Shown here one piece after another: positions 21,010-33,374 of a DNA stretch of 64,000 nt; within the stretch, counting starts at the first letter, position 1; each line of letters opens with the position of its first letter. The notes beneath the pieces are model-generated. The model worked only from the letters and a program-made list of their open reading frames with translations. It was not told the DNA's origin and ran no database searches. The translations under genes were made by a program, and so were the position numbers. The DNA comes from Manis javanica (taxonomy: Eukaryota > Chordata > Mammalia > Pholidota > Manidae): contig NC_133156.1 in assembly GCF_040802235.1 (NCBI RefSeq), positions 185,640,351-185,704,350 of the forward strand, given 5' to 3'.

Positions 21010-24000
21010 GAAACTTTCTGTTTTGGGAGCGGGCTCAGCATCCAAGGCTGAGTTACTGCTTGGCTTGCTTCGTGCCATCCAGAATGCTAAGATTTTCTAA
21101 GGAGCAAGATACAAATTCACAAGTTGATCTTGATGAATTTATGTTGGTCTTAAGAATTTAGATACACAATCTTAGAGAAAAAAAAATCAAGGCTGGTATT
21201 GACAGAAATCCAAAAGTGACTCTTTCTGTCCTTTTGGCAGTCACCTGACGTGGTCGGCTGGATACAAACTGTAACAGGGAGGAACAGACGGGCCACCTTT
21301 GGACTATCTGTGCAGCATTCAACACCTCTTTGAACAATAATTACAGTCTATTGGGGGGAAATCTCAATTTAAAGGTCAAGTGCTTTCATAAAAAAGGTGA
21401 TTATTCAGTATTTCCTACTTTGAACTAAAGCATATCTCAGGATTCATTATACCACTGTCTTTTGTACAGCACATATATGCTGAAAAACGGATCACTTAAT
21501 TATATGATTATCTGTCTTCAGGGAGGATATGTGAACATGAATGGGAGCTGTCGAGAGAGGTAGGTTGCTTTACTTGTGATTCTTAATCTATATCTCTAGC
21601 CATTACAGGTTACAAGTTGATTTTTAAAACAAATATCTAAAATATAAATTACTTTTACAATGCAAAGTAGGCATTTTGGTATAAAAGAGCTTCTGAGCTG
21701 AAAAATGGACACATTACATGAGTGGGGCTCTGAGCTAATATCATTCCTTTTTCCTTCCTCTGGTTTTTAGTGATCAGTCAGTCTAGAAAGAGGTCAGGGG
21801 AAGACCCAGCCTTCTAATTAACTGGGGGGGGAAAAGGGAATGAAGGCCACACAGTTAACCTTTGTAATTGAATCACCAATTACAATAATGGAAAGGAATA
21901 CCATTTTGCTGTGAATCAGAATTCTGGGAAAATTTCAGGGAGATTCCAGGCACCATAAGAGCCAGAAGATTGGAGAAGTTAAGCATATCTAGCCCAACTC
22001 CATTAATCTCTTTGTGTGTTTTCCTTAGTCCTCTCTCCAATTCGGAGAGAGGGTTCAGTGTGCAGGAGAAAATTGAGATGGTATTGCTGGCGTAAGCTAG
22101 AACTGGTGGGGAGACTGAGTTCAGCTGCTGCTGCACAGGAGGTAGACGATAAGGGTCTTTCTTCTAAAGGGGTAGCTAGGTGCAAGCAATTCCAACAGAT
22201 ACCCTTGGCTAACTATTCCAACGGCCTCATAATCTTTGAGCTAGTTCAGCCTTAATTCTAGATTTTATGACGAGCAATTACGGAATTTCAGAGGACAGAA
22301 AAAAAGGACATATTATGCTGAACAACTTTTTAAGGTTGCATTATGTCCCTTGACTATGGGATTCCAATTGGATGTTCAATCCTGAAGAAAAGCTCATTGC
22401 TTCTGCTTCCCAGGCCAGCAGATGGCTTTAAACACTGTTCAGGATCAGTTCCTCATATGTAACATCAGTCCTCCAACCCATTCTTTTTGAGGGAATGAAA
22501 ATAATATAGCCCATGTTTCAGTCAAATTAATCATATCAATTCTCTATCCCTATGAACTTAGCAACATTTTTGGAAGGGGAGAATTTGCCAAGAAGCAGGA
22601 AAGTCTTCTTACAAAGCTGAAAATAATTTCACAACCCAAAGATGAGCATTAGAGACACAACAATAATTCACTCTGAAGATTGCCAAGGAAACCTTGTCTC
22701 GAAATCTCTAGTGCTGTGGTTACATCATGCCAGGTGAGGCATCCACCTTTGAAAACAATAGACAGACATTTGCTCTTCTCAAACTGCTGCTTGGTTTCAA
22801 AGGGCTTTTTATTTTTTTGCCTCTCTTGGCTCTGAGTGGCTGCAACACATGGTAAATCTTTAACTTCAAGTGTCCTTCTGTGGTGACCAACTAAAATATT
22901 AGCAAAATAAATGTTTTATGGGAAAATGTTGGCAGAAGCCCCAACAGAAACAGGTGGTATTGGGTTATTTCAATATAATGTAATGATACAGCCAGGTTTC
23001 CATCTGGACAGCATGTGGTTGGGTCTGCTCAGAGAGTATCAAAGAGTGTGAATATGCATTGGGGAAACCAGCAGTGCACAAGTGTGCAGCTAGATGGCTA
23101 CTTTACAAAATAATAGTCTGGGTTTCGGGTCCTCTGGGTTAAATATTTTTACTGTCAAATCTGAATTTCTTCATAAAATATTAAAGGCGAAGCAAACCTC
23201 TGACATGCAATACTGAGCCGTGTAATTATAAGGCAGTTCCTGGAAACCAAAAAGAGTGTGCATTAAAGTGAAGCGTTTATTATAAAAGAGTTCATTACCC
23301 TTGTAAGTGAAGAGATATTTTAGAGGGAGCCTTGGAACAGGGAAGGTTTTTAACAAGGCTTTCTACACTATGAAAATAAGGCCCAGCCTTATTGGTAAGA
23401 ATACAATTAGAAAATAAAGAGAGAATGGGATTAGTTGACTGCTAAGGGCCTGATCGGGATCCAAAACTAAAGAGATGGATCCTAAATTTACCACCAGGGA
23501 AAAGTCTTTCTCCCTCTTCCATAAAATTCCTGCTTCAGGCACTTCAAAACACATGGAATTAGGAACACTTGGAACATTTGGTTTTGCACTCAGCTCTCCT
23601 CACTGTGTATTCATGTTAAGCTTGATAATAAACTCTTGGCTCAATAACTCCCTATATGTATCCCAGAGAGAGGCATCAAATTATGGCTATGTGCAGAGGT
23701 AGAGCCTCTTCAGAGGCAGAGAGACGTCACTCCCTGGCTCTCTCCGCTCTAGCCCGAGGAGGAAGATGGGAATATGCACGTGGGGAGTAAGCAATTTGGA
23801 AGCAGCTTGCAATCTCCTTGATGCTGACTAGAAGACTAAGGAAGGTATGGTGCCATCTGCCAAAATGAGGAAGCCACTTGGACCCCAGGGTGCTTGGCCA
23901 GAAAGCCTGGATTCTAGAGAATTCTTGGCAGTCATTAAGTGACAATGCAACAGACATGGAGATACTGAAAGCCCTAGACATGAGATCTAAGGGCTGATGG

Positions 24001-24730
24001 ATGCATGTGATGGCTGGACAGTGAAGGCTCGGAAAGAAGAGATGACGAAGTCAAGCACTTAATTATAACGTCCCTATGCCAGTGGTACCCAGAGGGAATG
24101 GATTTGAGATGCTCTTGCCTGTCAGAGAGTGGGATGCCTTACATGATCTGCTACATTTTTCTTGATTCATAGGAAGAAACAGAAAAGATGGTGTGATGCG
24201 AGGCCTGGAGGCCTTGGTGTCCAGTTCTTCGGCTATCATTCTCGTGAGGCTGCTCTGAGGCTAAGGAGAGAATGGCTCCCTAGAGGATGACACAATGTAC
24301 TGTGGGCCCTGGGTTACTTGGAAAAATGATTTTCTCCATCTGGAACTGCTCTGACATGAAACGATAGAAACGTATCTCAAGTTCTCTTAAAAATGTGTTG
24401 GGTTCCCATTGTGTGTACCGTAGGACTTGGGCTCCAGTGGGGTTGTAGAAGGTAGGGGCAGGCACAGTCTCCCCAGATGAGGAGTTTATGATCTACTGGG
24501 AGAGAGTGTATGCCCAGATGAGGGGTGGAATTGGAGCTGCCCAAGGATAGAGGCTCTGTCTTTTCTTCATTTTACCTCCCATCTTATGGCATAAAATAGA
24601 TGCTAAAATAACTGCTGAACGGAGCTGGACTAGGAGGCAGGGGGTTTGGCAGGTATCTGACTGTGTGCCTTCGATATGTCTTGAGAAGATGATGTACATG
24701 CAGAAGTGCTAATGATTATAGGTAACAAGT
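21010..24730. other. 3.7-kb unassigned sequence
   Basis: No gene, RNA gene or confident repeat seen. It lacks the L1 and MIR landmarks that are easy to find elsewhere in the window. Confidence 0.45.
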
Positions 24731-24734
24731 CTTA

Positions 24735-24950
24735 ACATTCATGAGCTTCTTCTCTGTTATGGAATTTAATCCTTACCATAAATGTATGATGTTAGCAGCT
24801 TTATCTCCATCTTACTGATGAGCAAACCCATTCTCTTGCCTAAGTTCACACAGCTGGTGGGTGTTGGAACTGGGAGTCTTCAAACCCAGCTATGTCTGTC
24901 CAAGCACTCAGTGCTTCCCACTGTAAATCAAGCTGCCTCCCACCTCCCTG
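24735..24950 (-). repeat. MIR
   Basis: Antisense MIR: 'tggaatttaatccttacc', 'tctccatcttactgatgagc', 'gttcacacagctggtgggtg', 'ggaactgggagtcttcaaac'. Confidence 0.85.
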
Positions 24951-24954
24951 CTAG

Positions 24955-25615
24955 GAAATATTAGAGTGAATGTAATGATTTAAGAGAGAGGTGGGGAACT
25001 TTGTAACTATGACCTGATTTATGCCTCAGATTTAACTGCTTGGCTTTTTAGCCAGGTAGTTTTTTTTCAGTCTTTAAAAATCATCTGAGATTGGGTCAGT
25101 TTACTGAATTAATTGCACTACCATTGAAAACTCTTTGACTCTCTTACCTAGAGTTCTCTCCCCGACATCTCTTTTCTTTTGAATTCTAAACTATCCAGGT
25201 CTCCAAGTGTAATGACACTAGTTCTTTCTTAAAGAAAAATGAATACTTTAAGCCATGGAGTAAAGTGAGTGGTCTTCTCTGAACTAGGCAGGGGGCTGGA
25301 GCAGCCTGTGCTTTGCGGGTGCCAAGAGCAGTGGTGTTGACCTGTGATTCTGGATTCCGCCAGCTTGGCTGCTGGCTCATGGTGGCTTATACTGATCAGT
25401 AGGAGGAGAAAGGGAGGCCAGGAGCTTTGTGGAGAAGTGTGGTGACTCTGGTTCACCTTGAATCATCATTGCTCTCCCTGGCGTGGTTAAAGTGAGGCAG
25501 GTTGCCGCAATAGCTGTTGAGGAAATTGCCCAAACTATTCTTCACTGTTGTAGCTACACGTAGGATGCAGATACAGAATGTGGGTGGTCATTCTGGGATC
25601 TTACTGAAAACATTG
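24955..25615. other. unassigned sequence
   Basis: No gene or repeat recognised. Confidence 0.45.
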
Positions 25616-25617
25616 TC

Positions 25618-25790
25618 AGTGCCTAGTATTTACTGAGCACTTAATACATGCAAGGTTCCTGTACTACGTGCTTTATAGATGAGAAAATTGAAGTTTAAGA
25701 AGGTTGGGAAACTGGCCTGAGGTCATAGGGTTAAGAAGGGTGAATTCAAATGAGGTCTGTCTGACTCTAAAACTCAAGCTCTTAATAATT
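25618..25790 (-). repeat. MIR
   Basis: Antisense MIR: 'gtatttactgagcactta', 'tatagatgagaaaattgaag', 'gaggtcatagggttaag', 'ggtctgtctgactctaaa'. Confidence 0.8.
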
Positions 25791-25884
25791 ATGACGAAGT
25801 GACAGCCCAAATATAGTGCTGTTTAAACAGTGAATGCCTGTTGTACGAGTGTGGTAAGTGGGGGCTTGTGGATAACCTTTTAGG

Positions 25885-26995
25885 ATGGATCTAAGGACCT
25901 TTCTTCTCACCATGGCAAAATAAACTTCAGATGGATTAAATGGGTAGGCTAAAAACAAAAGCCAAATGCAAACCAGTATGTGCAATAGGAGGAAAAGTTG
26001 GTGATAAGTGGTGATGTAAGGTAGAGAAGGACTATATAAAAATAATTTAAAATATGAAGGAAGAATAGTCTTGGGTACAAAACCCCTCCGTTTCTATATT
26101 TCAAAACAAGGAGCAAACTTAAAAGACAAACAACTGGGGAAAACTTATGTATGGTCGTTATGTCAGCTGAAAGGTGCATAGCCCTACTGCTTACAACATT
26201 CTTACCAGCTAAATAAATTATATGAAAATGGAAAAGGACTACGAATAAATAATTAATAAAAAAGAAATACAAATGGACAATCAACAGATGAATACAGGTT
26301 CAACCTCATTAACAACAACAACAAATTGAAATTTAATTGATATGTCTTTTTCTAAAAAAATTGCCAAGGAAAGAAAAGATAATAGAGCTGGTAAGGACAT
26401 AGGGAAACTGGCCATACTTTGGGGCATTCTCATATAGTGATAGTGGATTGTGATTGGCGCAGCTTATCTGTAGAGCACTGGCTGACATGTATCGATGTTT
26501 TGAATTTGTTCACAACCTTTGTCCCACAAATTCCACAGCTAGTAATTTGTCTCAGAAAAATCATACTTGGCTTCTCTCTAAGAATAAACCCTGAAGCAAA
26601 GTTTCTAATGGTAAAAAATAGAAATAACCAGAATACTCAAAAATAGAAGATTGGTAAACCTTTTACTTTCATTTGAATAGTAAGAATTTTATAGAATGTC
26701 CAGTCACTCAAAATAACTTTGTAGAAGAATATTTAATGCCATGGAAAAATGTTCAGTATGTATTCCTTAGTGGAAAAGGGAGCTACAAAGTGATACATTT
26801 TTTTCTAAAAACTATGGATATTTTTACCTTTTCAAAAATGACTAGGAAAAAAGACACTAAAATATTAATAGGATTACCTCTCTCATCAAAGATATATTTT
26901 TTCTTTTTGGTGTGTTTTCTTATAATTTCCAAATATTTTGCATGTATTTTTTGTAATCCAGGAAAAACTGGTATAAAAAGTGGAGTGCCTATTTT
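25885..26995 (+). mobile_element. old L1/HAL1-like 3' portion (sense)
   Basis: Sense L1M-type pattern: 'cttcagatggattaaatggg', 'caactggggaaaacttat', 'acaaatggacaatcaacag', 'ggttcaacctcattaacaa', then a 3' portion with 'agaaataaccagaatact', 'tggaaaaatgttcagtat' and 'tataatttccaaatatttt'. The frame is broken throughout. HAL1 is a possible family because of the tail. Confidence 0.7.
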
Positions 26996-26999
26996 CTAT

Positions 27000-29860
27000 A
27001 TCTTTTCCTAAGACATGGTGTGTTGTGTGTGTGGGATGGCTCAGGATCAAGTGCTACAAAATACATAACCTGGAATATTGCGGCCATTTCTGAGCATATT
27101 ATTACAGTTTTGGGAAAACTAGTGTGTTCTAAGGAGTACGAAGATGCATACAGAGGAAAATCCTACTTTGAGATTTCCAAGTAAAGGCAGGGAGCTATTA
27201 ATTTACTGAGCATATGAATATAAAAAACTAAACAACAGGATGTCAACCTGACCTGGACATGATTCACCCTTGGAAGCAGAGGTCGGCCAGGCTCTCTTGC
27301 ATGCCTTCCAGTGCCAACTGGACTGGGAGCTGGCTTCTCATACATTCACATTTTCCACTTCCAAGGCCCTCTCCACCCTACTTAATCATACTCACAAAAT
27401 TTAGGACTAGAGTTTGGTAATTAATATTTGTGTGTGTGTGTGTGCATGTGTGTGAGGAGATGGACATTACAAACCTTTTTGTTTTGTACTTTGGAGCTGA
27501 AGCAAATTGCTTTGATCAGTTAATACTCTAATTTGGGTTAATTTATCAGCTCTGTTCATGATCACCTTTTCAAAAGAGTTTAGTTAAATACTTAATGAAG
27601 AAATCTACTTTCCTGTGCAGATTCATACCTCGTTAAATCCTGACTGGAGATTGTTTAAGGCAGGCCTGGGATCTCCTTGCTAGTGGTCTCTAGGCCCCAC
27701 TAACTGCCTTTTGGTGTTCTGGAGTGAGGAAGTGTAGTTCTGGATGGGTGAACCCCAGATTCAGAACCCTCTAGTTGTCAAACAGGATGTTTACCTGTTA
27801 CCTTGGTCAGGTAAAGGATCACCAGCCAGCTGGCAGAGTTCACTTAACGCAGTCTTGTTTCATGTCTGGAGAATTCAGTGCATCTACTGATCCTCCTGCC
27901 TCTCCCTCGGTCCAGGTATTTTTCCGGCAGTGTCTTTATTTTGTGTATGTATTCCTTTGCACTCTTCTATGTTGTATACCGGTCTGTGTTCAAATGATCT
28001 ATTTTCTTTAATAAAATAAAAACATTTAAAATTTTCTAGATACAGAGAATTCTACCCAGCTCTTATTACATCTGCCCATGTAAAAAAGTTATTCTTTTAT
28101 CACTTTATGAAGATTTTAAATAGCACCAGAATAGACGTGGGAGACCAGCCTGTTTGCTCTCCTGAAGGCTGTTGAACAATTAAGTCCACTTGTTAAGTGT
28201 CAGTCAATCCATGTTATATCAGCAATATAAGATAAGCACTCATCTGTTTGTTTTTTTCTCCCTCTACTTTAGTTACCTAAAGTGTCATATGGTAAGGGCA
28301 ACTAAGGAGGATTTGGACTTCTTTGGATTTATATATTCAGTACTGATTAGTCATTTTCTCAAGGTAGGCCATCTCAGTTGCCTCTTCAAGGGAGTGAGAA
28401 ATGGGGCAGCATATTCAGTGTGGCAGCCAAGAACCAGTGTACCACACCAAAGGGGTGTTAGAATGGTATGGGAGCTCTCTGCTCTGGCTTCAAAAAAGCA
28501 TGCACCTTCTGCTGGACAAATCAATGTGTGGTGGCCCCAAATCAAATGCCTTCATTTCAAAGTTACTGCACTTCGTTTTAGATCTATGCAGAGGAGAGAA
28601 AGTCTAGGAGATTGGAGAAAATCCAAGCCAGTTCATCAGCCCTAATGTTTTCAAGAATGTTTTATTTTGCTGCAGTGTCTAGTAAAGAGTTTAAGGCTGC
28701 CTTGGTGAGGGATGAAAAGCAGAGCTATTTAGGACTGGTGACTTCATAAGCTTCAGAACGTGGACCCAATTAAGCTAGAGACCTTGAAGAAGGTGTGCCT
28801 TTGGGGTATTTATTACAAGTCTAGAGTATTAGGAAATTAAATAAATCTTCCTCTTTAGAAGGAACATCCACATTTGCAGCCATCTATGAGAAACGTACTG
28901 GTTTATTAATAACGTTGTGTTGGAAAGCTCAGCCATTTGCATTTTTAGCACAGATCTGGAACACTGTTCTTCCAGGGTCCTTTGTAGGCAGTGAATGTCT
29001 GTTTGGCATGTGTATTAAAATGAAAAAATGAATTGCATTTGGTTATTAGTGACATAGGTCAGAAATTACAGTCGTTTTTATAAGTCACAAGTTTTTCTCT
29101 GTTGTGTAATAGGTCAGAGACAAGTGGTCTAGGCTAATATAGTCACCCATGGTGTCAGCATGGTGCCAGGTTCTTTCTGTCTTCCTATACCTTCATCAAG
29201 AATATGATTTCCAGACCCAAGGCTGCCTCTTGGTCCAGGATGACTTTTGGAGTTGTAGGCATCATCACTTCCATGCCTAGGAAGGGAGTGAAGGGTGAAA
29301 GGAAGAGATGCCAGCGCTGTCCCTCCCTCAAGGAGGTTTTCTGGAAGTCCCTATTCAACAATAGCCATTGGCATCTCATTGGTCACTCTGATGTGCAAGG
29401 GCATATTTTAGTTGGGCATCTACAGCTGCATTCTTTTACCAAGGATGAAGGGAGAGCACATACTGACTGGGCACCAAGACATCTGACACAGCAGGAGCTC
29501 CAGGGAGGCATTGCCTGAGTAAGCCTGCCCACTCCTAGTGCTCTGATCTTGGAAGGCTTTAATACCCTTTCTCTACAAATTCAGAGGCTCCCCAGCACCC
29601 TGTGTGATACAGGCAAGGGAATGGACTAGTTAACCTATAATACAGATGGACCTCAGAGAAGATCACCAATTTGCTATGGGACACACAGCAATCTAAAGAT
29701 GAGGGGAAACTGGTCCTGGATGCTGGAAACAGACAAGAGTATAAAAGCAAAATCTGAAATATTATCACTGGTGTCTCCAGTACAAAGGACAACAGGATGT
29801 GGACATGCTTAAGTCTCCGATCTCCAATTTATTCCCAGCACAGGAATTTCCATAACAGTA
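27000..29860. other. 2.9-kb unassigned sequence
   Basis: It contains a short interrupted TG repeat (27430-27455). A 151-codon frame (28190-28645) has no recognisable domain. No confident repeat or gene. Confidence 0.45.
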
Positions 29861-29864
29861 ACCA

Positions 29865-30085
29865 CGTTTTCTATGCACTTAATATGGGCCAGGAGTTATC
29901 CATTCATTATATCTAATTCTCATATGAACCTGAACAGGAGGCATCACTATGCCAAATTTTCAGCTAAGGAAATTAGAGGGGTTAGACCACTTACCCAAGT
30001 CACACAGTTAGTAAGAACTAGAGTCAGGATTTGGACCCACATTTCTGACCCCAAATCTGTGTTATTCTCCTCTGTTGCATGCTGG
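29865..30085 (-). repeat. MIR
   Basis: Antisense MIR: 'atatctaattctcatatgaa', 'cagctaaggaaattagagg', 'cttacccaagtcacacag', 'gtcaggatttggaccca'. Confidence 0.85.
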
Positions 30086-30089
30086 TGAC

Positions 30090-31585
30090 TGGCTGCTGAT
30101 TTAGGAAAGACATTGATGTGTGGGCTTGTTTTCATAATGGAAATGGTACCTGGAATGATGTGAAGTTTCCCTGCTGCTGCTGGCAACTGGTCACTGACTA
30201 TTGTGCATGGCATCCCTGGCACCCCACCACTCAGTGCTCTGAGCAGCAAATGCCCCACTGCTTCTTTTCCTCGTTAGGGCACATTGTGAGCCACCGTCCT
30301 CCCTGTGCTCCACTCTGGAGTGAGAAAGCCATCAGTATAGTCTTATATTTTTTCTTGATGTAAAAAGATGAAGTCATGGCATATGGTCAGATTGCCAGCA
30401 CTGTTAATAATAAACCTCACATAATTAAGCACTGATTTATTCCTTTATGTAAGTGAAACAAATTGCTTTAACTGCCTTTGCTTGAGACCATCCAGTCAGA
30501 TGGATTATGTATAGGAAGTTGAAACTAAAGTTATGGGTGCTCGTATTTCACTGTGGTGGAGGTTTATTGGAGGTACAATTAGAACCCTAACTAAATGTGT
30601 CCTGTGTTCCTTTTGATGGCGAGATCAGATATTAATCTAGGGATATGACCAATTCTCAACACAGCTGCTCTCTTTGCTCTAATATTCCTGCTTTAGGTTC
30701 AAAACCTGGAAACATGTTTAAAAAATTGATCAGAGCTTATAATAGCAATAATCACCTTGAAATTGGTTGTTACTCCAGTTAATGAACTGAGTAGTAGAGC
30801 ATAAGCCTCCCTCTGTGTCCCTCAGGCCTTTAACTAACAAGCTAGTTGTTAACCACTGGGTTTATTAAAAAAGGAAAAATCTCTTTAGGGGACTGAATTG
30901 GGAAAAAGTAGGGGGCTGAGTATTTTCACTCTGAAGATCCTTTAACAGAACCAGCCATCTCCAGAAGCCACACCCCTTTCCTACCATAGCCAAGCCTAGG
31001 TGACCCACTGGAATGGCATGTCCTTTTCCAGGAGCCAGACATAGTTGTCCAGCGGGTAGTACAGAAGCTTGTTGGAGATGTAGAATCTCAAGCCCCACCC
31101 CAAACTTGTGCAACCAGGGTCTGCATTATAGTAAGACCTTGCATTTGCTTCAATCCTCATCTTGTAAAACTGGGACCTCATCTCAAAGCCTTCTCTGCAG
31201 GCTCTATAAGGTCTCAGCTGACCCACTGCTTCTGACCTCAGCTGGATCTCTGCAGAATGGGCTAGTGTATGCCCAGCGTGGAGCTTGTCACCTAGCGGGA
31301 AAAAGACCCTTAAAAAGTATCTATTTAAAAAGGTATTACCCCAAAGTATTACCTCTTCTCAAGAAGAATTTCTTAGAGAAATGGGAAGGTCAGCTGGGTG
31401 AGTCCGGGGATTGTGGAGCAGCCTCCGGGGGGCAAGGCAGTCCCTGGGGTTCAGATGGACCACGGAAGGGGCCCCCACGCCTAGGACAATTTTGTTCTGG
31501 TCTAATTTCATACCCCAGTGCTTGGATGAGTCTACTTGCCCTTCATTTAAAGCCGTGACAAACTCCTACCTGCTCGATGTCTGAA
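30090..31585. other. unassigned sequence
   Basis: The longest non-repeat open frame of the window (31013-31558, 181 codons) lies here. It shows no recognisable domain, and an overlapping frame exists on the other strand. Not called as a gene. Confidence 0.45.
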
Positions 31586-31589
31586 CAGA

Positions 31590-32090
31590 AGCACTCCTTT
31601 TCCGGGAGCCTGCGGACTTGCGCAGACCCAGCGCCGCCCTTTCCAGGTGCGCGGGCCTGGCTCTGATGCTCCGCCTGGGCTTTAATGAGCTGCTCTTTTC
31701 TTTCTTTGCTTTGTTTTCTTTTCTAACTGTCCACAGTGAATGCTTTCCTCAAAAGCTTAATGAAACCAAATCACAGCCTATGTTTCATTGATGCGCCACT
31801 GTTGTGGAACTGCAGGGCCAGGGTAGGCGGGTGGGTAGCTTCCAGGAGCTCGGGAGAGCTGGGGGGTGGCCTCGTGGGTTGGAGAGGCCAAGAGCAGTTG
31901 GGGAAAGATTCCCCTGCAGTCTGGGGCCTGCAGATAAGCCTGGGAGCAGAAAGTGACACAGTGTGGGTTAAACAGAGCCCTGGAGATTAGGGAAGTGCGC
32001 GGGCCAGCTGGGGCCCATCCACTTCCGCGCTCAGGCCCCCGCGCCACTTAGGCTGTGAGTCAGGCTCCGCGGGAGCCGCTGGGGCAGCTG
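31590..32090. promoter_or_regulatory. CpG-dense patch, candidate regulatory element
   Basis: Two CpG clusters (about 31597-31675 and 31995-32080) stand out against a CpG-poor window: 'tgcggacttgcgcagac', 'cagcgccgccctttcc', 'gcgcgggccagctgg', 'ccccgcgccacttagg', 'ctccgcgggagccgctg'. Between them a polypyrimidine tract with CACAG (acceptor-like, 31731-31736) is followed by GTAGGC (31823-31828), which would bound an 86-bp exon. Neither promoter nor exon is proven. Confidence 0.3.
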
Positions 32091-32094
32091 AGCA

Positions 32095-32530
32095 CAGCGA
32101 CCCTACAAGGGCCTCATTTCCCCACTGCTCTTGATGGAAAACCGCCCTCGCTCTCACTTCCTCTGTGGTTTTGTAGGTGTTGGGTTCACTCAGTGGACAT
32201 GCCGCCCTCCTTCCAGATTTACTGGAATTTAATTTTCACTCTAGGGAAGGTAGCCCCTGAATGACCCTTTCTTTCTCTCCCTAGAAGGAGGGATACCTTT
32301 TACAATTTGTTGCTTGTGACCCGGCTAGTGTGATTCTGTTACTTTTCTCCCTTTAAAAACATTTTAAATGACAAACATTTAAATGACCAAAATGAAGTCT
32401 CATGTTGGACTTCTGCAGTGTGCCTATTCAGGAATTGAAGCAGAACAAGGCGTCTTTTAATCTGTTGTATCCTCTGTGTAATTGCATTTTCTTTACATGC
32501 ATGTTTGTTCTTTTCTCTATTTTCAAACAT
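32095..32530. other. unassigned sequence
   Basis: No gene or repeat recognised. Confidence 0.45.
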
Positions 32531-32534
32531 GGAG

Positions 32535-32680
32535 ATTTGCAGACAATCACACAATGTTGGAGTTGGAAGGACCCTGCAGGCCTAGTCCCCCTCCCTCAGG
32601 TAACAGCAGAGCTCTAGCCTGAGGGGGCTGTCACTTACCCAAGGTCCAGAACTAGTTGGTGGCAGAGCTGGAATCCAGTT
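32535..32680 (-). repeat. MIR3
   Basis: Antisense MIR3: 'tgttggagttggaaggacc', 'gcctagtccccctccctcag', 'cacttacccaaggtccag', 'ggtggcagagctggaatcc'. Confidence 0.85.
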
Positions 32681-33019
32681 TCTTCTTTTTTTAAACTGGA
32701 TTTTGAAAATTGTAAAACTAATTTGTACCTAGAAGGACATTTACCATTTGTCTTAAATGTTAGAATTCCTCCCTCCCCACCCCACCCCTGGTTGTCATTT
32801 GTCTGTAGGTTTTTCTCCCCATCAGAAATTTAAGAATATAAATGAAGTTACATTGATTAGTGCTTCTCTATGTTGTCTATGCATTTTTATCACATTTAGG
32901 AATGTCTATGACACTCCAAGATTATTTTGAAAACTGTTTTCTTTTAGTGCATTTATGTACCAGAGAGGCAGTGCACATATAAAAAAGCAAACTCCTGTCA
33001 TTCTGTCTCCTTTGCCTTC

Positions 33020-33130
33020 CTTTGCTTTCATAGTACTTGTCATTCTAGGCCCCTTGGAATGTGTCATGGGAGGAGGGACTTTGTTTCATCCCCTGCAGTT
33101 CTTTGTCCATAGTAAGTAGGTAGGCAGGAA
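33020..33130 (+). repeat. probable L2 3' fragment
   Basis: 'gggaggagggactttgtttc' followed by 'ctttgtccatagtaagtagg' resembles the L2 3' end (L2 'gggcagggact' and 'cacatagtaggtg'). Degraded. Confidence 0.45.
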
Positions 33131-33149
33131 ATTTTTGTTGTTGAGATAA

Positions 33150-33370
33150 CTTTTGGTCTTATTTTCACATTTAATTACACATCTGGAATTGAATTTGCTA
33201 TAAGGAGTAAGGCAGCTCTTCAACTTCCTCTCCCCACTTTAAGTAGCTGCCTTTTGTTTTGGGCCGATTTATTGATCAGTAAGTTATTTTCTCCCCATGG
33301 ATTTGAAATGCTGTTTTGGTCCCATAATGCATACCTGGATTTCTTTCAGGACTGTTCTTCATACATATCC
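33150..33370 (-). mobile_element. old L1 ORF2 fragment (antisense)
   Basis: Antisense L1 pattern: 'catctggaattgaatttgc', 'atttattgatcagtaagtt', 'ctccccatggatttgaaatg', 'cctggatttctttcagga'. Short and highly diverged. Confidence 0.6.
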
Positions 33371-33374
33371 TGGC

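Noticed and set aside
28190-28645. 151-codon plus-strand open frame
   Set aside because: Does not resemble a known protein, overlaps other frames on both strands, and has no supporting structure.
31013-31558. 181-codon plus-strand open frame
   Set aside because: No recognisable domain, competing open frames on the other strand, no clear splice context. Length is plausible by chance in this less AT-rich segment.
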